A stretch of DNA of 64,000 nucleotides from Diphasiastrum complanatum (taxonomy: Eukaryota; Streptophyta; Lycopodiopsida; Lycopodiales; Lycopodiaceae). Below, in pieces: positions 59,576 to 64,000 of this stretch. Positions within the stretch are counted from its first letter, which is position 1; each line of letters opens with the position of its first letter. The stretch covers positions 26,542,178-26,606,177 of the forward strand of contig CM055109.1 of assembly GCA_029204225.1 (NCBI GenBank), in the 5' to 3' direction. The position numbers and the translations under genes were made by a program. The notes under the pieces are model-generated. The model was not told where the DNA came from. It made no database searches and saw only the letters and a list, made by a program, of their open reading frames with translations.

Positions 59576-60754
59576 ATACAAGTCCATGTTGCCCCTTGAT
59601 TGTAGCATTCAACCTGTACAATTTTGTATTGGGCTCTCTTACTCCATCCGCAATAACTTTGAACTTTTGGTTCACATCCTTCACAAAGCAATGATCATGG
59701 GCGAATTCTAGTTTCAACTTTTGATCAGTAATGACTCCAACAGAAAATAGATTTTTCTTCAAACCTGGTACATAAAGTACCTCCCTGGTCATCCTGCTTT
59801 TGACATTAAATAGTTGGATTGAAATGGTGCTTATCCCCTTGATCTTGCACACCTCGCCATTTGCTTGTGAAACGGACGTTCCATTATCCAACACTTTTAT
59901 GCTACTGAACCAATTCTTGTTACTTGTCATATATACCACGCTTGATTATCTTGATTAGATGACAATGCAGATATGAAGATGCTAGAGTCTTCAATCTCAC
60001 CCTCATCGACAAGGTTACCTGCTTGTTTTGGTTCTCCCTTGTCTTGTTCCGCCAGGAATTTGCGACATTCACTCTTCCAATGGCCCTTTTTACCACAATG
60101 GAAGCACTTACCTTTCTTCTTGGTCTTACTGGAAGATCCCTCATCCTCTTGAGACTTGACAAATTCCTGCTTAGACTTCTTCTTGCCCTTGCCCTTGCCT
60201 TGTTTTTGGCGTGTCGCAAGTGCCTGATCGTCAGTATTTTGACGTCTAGCTTTCACCATTTCTCGTCGTTGCTCTTACTGCATCAAGATTCTTGTGAGCT
60301 CGTCAAAGGTTGGCAATCTTTCTCTTGATGCTATTCCTCTCACAAACATCTGATAGGGTTCTACAATGTCACACAATGCATTGTGCACCAACTCCACATC
60401 ACGTATGCGCTCACCAATAGAATGCAGTTCATCCCTCATTGTCTTGATTCTGGTCATGTACGTTTGAATGTGCTCTCCTTGTTCCATTCGGGCACTATTC
60501 AGCTTTGACTTCAAAAACATGATTCTTGACAGATTTGACATCTCAAACTGTTCCTTTAGCACATCCCATGCCTGTCTGGGTGTAACAACATCACAAATGT
60601 GGGTAATGATGTGATCCTTCACTGACAAGTTAATGAAGGTCAAAACATTCCTCATCTTTTTGTCGAACACTTTGATATCCGCTTCATTTGGCGGCCTTCT
60701 CTCATCACCTGTTACAACTTCCCACACGTCTTTCTCCATCAGTATGTTTTTCAT
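59560..60754 (-). mobile_element. Copia gag and protease
   Basis: The gag start is MKNILMEKDVWEVVTGDERR (ATG at 60754) with a UBN2-type block (AWDVLKEQFEMSNLSRIMFL, HIQTYMTRIKTMRDELHSIG). After a frame change comes a Lys-rich linker and a CCHC knuckle CFHCGKKGHWKSEC (about 60110). The protease-region tail follows (NGTSVSQANGEVCKIKGIST, VLYVPGLKKNLFSVGVITD), ending near 59560. One stop and one frameshift are seen; otherwise preservation is good. The 5' LTR was not recognised upstream. Confidence 0.88.
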
Positions 60755-60789
60755 TTCTGATATGCTACAGGATCGTGGGTGAGCTTCTC

Positions 60790-61805
60790 ATCACGATACT
60801 GGATCTAGAGTGCATTTGCTTTGTTTGGATTGACATGATGAATACAATGGAGAGATAGGCTCCTTGGTGAGAGGCCCATATACTGGTCAAATCAGAGTTG
60901 ACAATGTCAAGCATGGGAAGAGCCTACATGGGATGTAGGATAAGCAGATCATTATCATTATCTCTGGGAGATGGACGAGCTTCTCAGGTATAGCCTATGG
61001 TGATATCAGCATACATTCATTCATTGAGTCCTTGGTAGACTCTTGTACTTGGAGCATGGAAAATGGATGGGAATCAGCTTTCAAAGCTTATTGGACAATT
61101 GGATATCCTTGGACGTGAGGGCATCTTGGTGACAGCAGGTGCAAGCCATGGTTGAGGACCTATGGGTGACAGGTGCTGGTACGACAAGATACCACAGTTT
61201 GCGCAAGCTTGGTCATGTGTTTGACGTATTCGTGTTGGTTTTATGAATGTGTGCTTGCATCTTACCTTGTCACGGGAGTCTAGATCTGAGTTGGAGTTTT
61301 ATGTGCTTATGCATTTACTACATTTAAAACAAACTAGTCAATTTATGCTCATTGACTTGTCATTATGTCTACTAGCTGTCTATTTGGTGAGGGTATAGTC
61401 TTATGGTGGCAATAAGATTTCATCAGGTTGAGCCTCAGTCGCTCATTTATGTCAAGGTTATAGGTTTGTGCTTGTAAGTGTCTGATAGGATGTCAGCCTA
61501 GCTAGATGGAGGATGTAAGTCTCATGGTGGCAGTGGGATTTCCTCAATTTGAGCCATGTCGCTCATGTGGTCCACTTGTGTTCAAGTCCGATTGGGGACG
61601 AGTCAGTTGGTCAGGAGTGTGGTAGACTCTCTATATGAGCATTGTGTTTGCATGATACTTTGTGTGCCAAACCTGGTGGTTTGATGGTGTGCTTGAGTAT
61701 GAGTCAAGTACAGGGTAGCAGAAATATGCATAAAATCTTTTGGACACTCCAGACACTGCTACAATATATTTCTTTACTCCTATCACATTTGAGCTTAAGG
61801 GAGAG
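60790..61805. other. Unassigned stretch before a copia-type LTR
   Basis: No coding signal was recognised. It ends with the polypurine tract AAGGGAGAG at 61797-61805. Confidence 0.4.
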
Positions 61806-62258
61806 TGTTCTAAATCAGTTTTGATCAAATTCATTTTATGTAAGCTCTAAATGTGATATTGTAATTAGTGTATAGTTAATTAGCTTTATTGTATTTGATT
61901 GTTATCGGGATGTGGCTCACTATCGTCATCATATCAATCAGGCACTGATCTCGTAACCGGCTACTTGGGTTAGCCGAGTAGCCATACTGGTAGGAAATTA
62001 GCCTGTATAGTGGATTTTGATTTTGTTATGCTATACTCAAAGGCATGTCTCGGGTTTGTCAGTTATTTAGGCCATATTGGGCCTTAGGTGGTAGGCCAAT
62101 TTTAGGACACCTGTCCTTTCATGCAGTTAGTGTGTTTCACTATATGTACAGATTTCTCTTTGTTATACAAAGCTTTTGATGTGCCATCTTTGAGAGCTTG
62201 TGAGGAGTGTCTATGGTGATTAATTGATGTGATCTGCATAATGCACTAGATCCTAACA
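61806..62258 (+). mobile_element. Copia-type 3' LTR
   Basis: AAGGGAGAG is followed by TGTTCTAAATC (61806), and the segment closes CCTAACA at 62258. It is 453 bases with TGTT/AACA ends. No coding region of its element is readable upstream. Confidence 0.55.
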
Positions 62259-62272
62259 GAGTTTTAACAATG

Positions 62273-62955
62273 TGGTGTCCTACCTTTTTTATGCCACTAC
62301 TTCAATGTTTATTATTAAGAATGTGGTTTGGTACATACTTTAAGATCTCACTGAGTAAAAGAAAAATTCAAATTAAAATTTTTTGCACCCTCCAAACATA
62401 GGCGAGACCGTTCGAAGAAAAAAAATTCGAGCGGCCAAGCATAGCACGTCGGCGTGCTATGTTTGGAGGTTGCAAACTTTTTTCTTATTTTATATAGCAC
62501 ACCGGCGTGCTATCTTTAAAGGTTGCAATTTTTTTTTATGGTTGTTTTACTTAGCATGTCTACTTATTATGTTTGGAGATTAAAAAAAATTATGAAATAA
62601 TGTTTTACTCAAAATTTGGTTCTCAAATGTGTCAAAATAGTTTTTCTATTTTATAAGTTACTCAGCTAGCACATCGGCATGCTAGTTTTAACTCTATAAA
62701 AAAAAAAATTGAGTTCTTCAAAATAACTTCATTTTTTGAAATGAAAAATCTACAAGCTAGCACACCAACAAGGCTAGCTTTTACAACTTCTTGAATAGTT
62801 TTTATGTTTATGAAAGTAAATCTATATTTATAACAAATCATTTTGTAATGGACCTATTTAAAATTTGATGGATAGTCAATTTTTTAAGAATGCATCAAAA
62901 CACAATTCTTGTTCTTAAAAAAACATGTAGTGGCATAAAAAGAGTAGCACACCAT
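62273..62955. repeat. Inverted-repeat-bounded, AT-rich segment with internal palindromes
   Basis: 28-base near-inverted repeats (62273-62300 and 62928-62955; core TTTTTATGCCACTA) flank a 680-base AT-rich stretch. It contains five related near-palindromes: 62441-62460, 62494-62513, 62551-62570, 62665-62685 and 62757-62779. The best reads ATAGCACACCGGCGTGCTAT. It resembles a MITE or foldback element but matches no named family I know. Confidence 0.6.
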
Positions 62956-62995
62956 TTGCTGCCATTTTGTTGAATCATGGATAGAAGAAACTCGT

Positions 62996-63513
62996 TGTAA
63001 GAGACACCTCCTCAAGATCCTGCTTACAAGACAAAACAATAAAGAACACACTGTTGGAGAAACCATCCAACCAAATTGAAGTAACCAATCAATCTCTACA
63101 AGCTTCACCCCCAAGCCAAGGATTAGGAAGCATGAGAGTAGAGAGAGATCCTGGCAATGAATCAACCAAATGATGGTGTAGTAAGACAAATTGGCTCCTT
63201 ATATAAGCTTTAGAACCCCCTGTGCATTTGGAAATGCAAGGTCCTAACTCTTCTATACATAAATTCACTATGCATAGAGTCTCTATACATGGATTCTCTA
63301 TACATATATTGCTATTGATACTCTACACATGCATATATGGTCCCAAACCTTGTATTGGCTCCAGTTAGTGTGTCTGGGTCTCACAAGGTTATTAGCTACT
63401 TGCGGGTCACATCCATTATGACGTGGCATAACTAAGAAACTTGATTCACTGAAGTACTGGGTATCCAAGTCTAGGACTATACTGAATCCTATGTTCAAGA
63501 TGTGGACATAACA
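62996..63513 (-). mobile_element. Chromovirus LTR (same family as 9304-9844)
   Basis: The minus strand starts TGTTATGTCC at 63513, after the polypurine tract TTTAAGGGGGGAAGAA, and ends TCTCTTACA at 62996. It shares CTCCTCAAGATCCTGCTTAC and AGCTTCACCCCCAAGCCAAG with the copy in the AGPase intron. Confidence 0.8.
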
Positions 63514-64000
63514 TTCTTCCCCCCTTAAACTAGTTCTGTCCTCAAAACAAGAAAGAAAATCATGAATCATTTCTTTAACTTTCATTATTAACCTAGAAAA
63601 TCATTATCCTTAGTCTGACTTACATATCAAACAAGTACTAAGAGATAAAGTTGTTTTCGAATCGTTTATCTTTTTCGTAGAGGACAAACTCAGGTTTGAA
63701 AAGTACACTAAGCGATAAATTTTCCATTTGGGTTTCATTCTCTATAAGTTAGTAATATCACCTTCATGTAAGGCTCTTACATGAGATATTGGGTGAAGTG
63801 TAACTTAAGAGATTAAAGTTATAATAAATTACCAATTATAGCCTGAAACCATTCACAAACTCTGGCAGACAATCTATAAAGGCTTCTAAGTACAAATATC
63901 TTTAAAATCCACAATTCTAAAATATAATAATTCATTCAACTAGAATTTCTAAAAGAATCATTAAGACATAAAATGATTAAAACTCAACTCTGAGTATTCT
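63514..64000 (-). mobile_element. Decayed 3' internal end of a chromovirus
   Basis: Upstream (minus strand) of the LTR the bases align with the chromodomain end and linker at 9845-10130, ending in a FEDRT-like reading before the polypurine tract. The reading frame is lost. The rest of the element lies beyond the window. Confidence 0.6.

Overview
This window is nuclear DNA from a land plant with a large, repeat-rich genome. Two host genes carry the plant signature: the large subunit of ADP-glucose pyrophosphorylase (starch synthesis) and an RWP-RK (RKD-type) transcription factor. Almost everything else is decayed plant LTR retrotransposons (Ty1/copia, Ty3/gypsy chromovirus and non-chromovirus), one LINE, a hAT-type BED-finger fragment and long CT/GA microsatellites. 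The multi-kilobase, transposon-filled introns suit a fern, gymnosperm or other large-genome vascular plant; this is inference and the species cannot be named from the sequence.

Layout. 1-15.3 kb: the seven 3'-terminal coding exons of the AGPase large subunit (+ strand), read from conserved protein blocks joined by GT-AG sites. One intron (2.8-7.8 kb) holds a LINE and CT repeats; the next (7.9-14.1 kb) holds a minus-strand chromovirus remnant plus a plus-strand gypsy gag/RT remnant. 16.8-19.5 kb: a BED zinc-finger fragment and a two-exon TOPLESS-like fragment with an internal 93-bp in-frame duplication. 20.4-31.2 kb: a nested inverted structure. A TGTTAGGGCC-type LTR points inward at both ends, around a copia element whose own LTRs are also inverted relative to each other. 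32.1-39.7 kb: a degenerate plus-strand Ty3/gypsy element arranged pol, extra ORF region, LTR, gag, with a solo LTR inserted in its integrase. 39.8-45.4 kb: a ~950-bp direct duplication rich in G/C homopolymers, a gypsy integrase remnant, a second copy of the 27.6-29.8 kb repeat, and two copia integrase pieces facing each other. 47.4-51.5 kb: the RKD gene (- strand), in a stretch free of recognisable transposons. 53.5-64 kb: copia and gypsy remnants, including a copia element whose middle is inverted, a palindrome cluster and a second chromovirus LTR.

How the parts relate. The two host genes have no apparent functional link. The AGPase gene shows no stop or frame break in the exons visible here and has conventional splice sites, so it looks functional despite carrying more than 11 kb of intron in two introns. 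Nearly all retroelement frames are broken by stops, frameshifts, deletions or inversions, so I see no autonomous element. I found no convincing new biological system. The oddest items are the extra open-frame region downstream of the gypsy integrase, the nested inverted retroelement at 20.8-30.5 kb, and the palindrome cluster at 62.4-62.8 kb. No tRNA or rRNA genes and no CRISPR arrays were seen.
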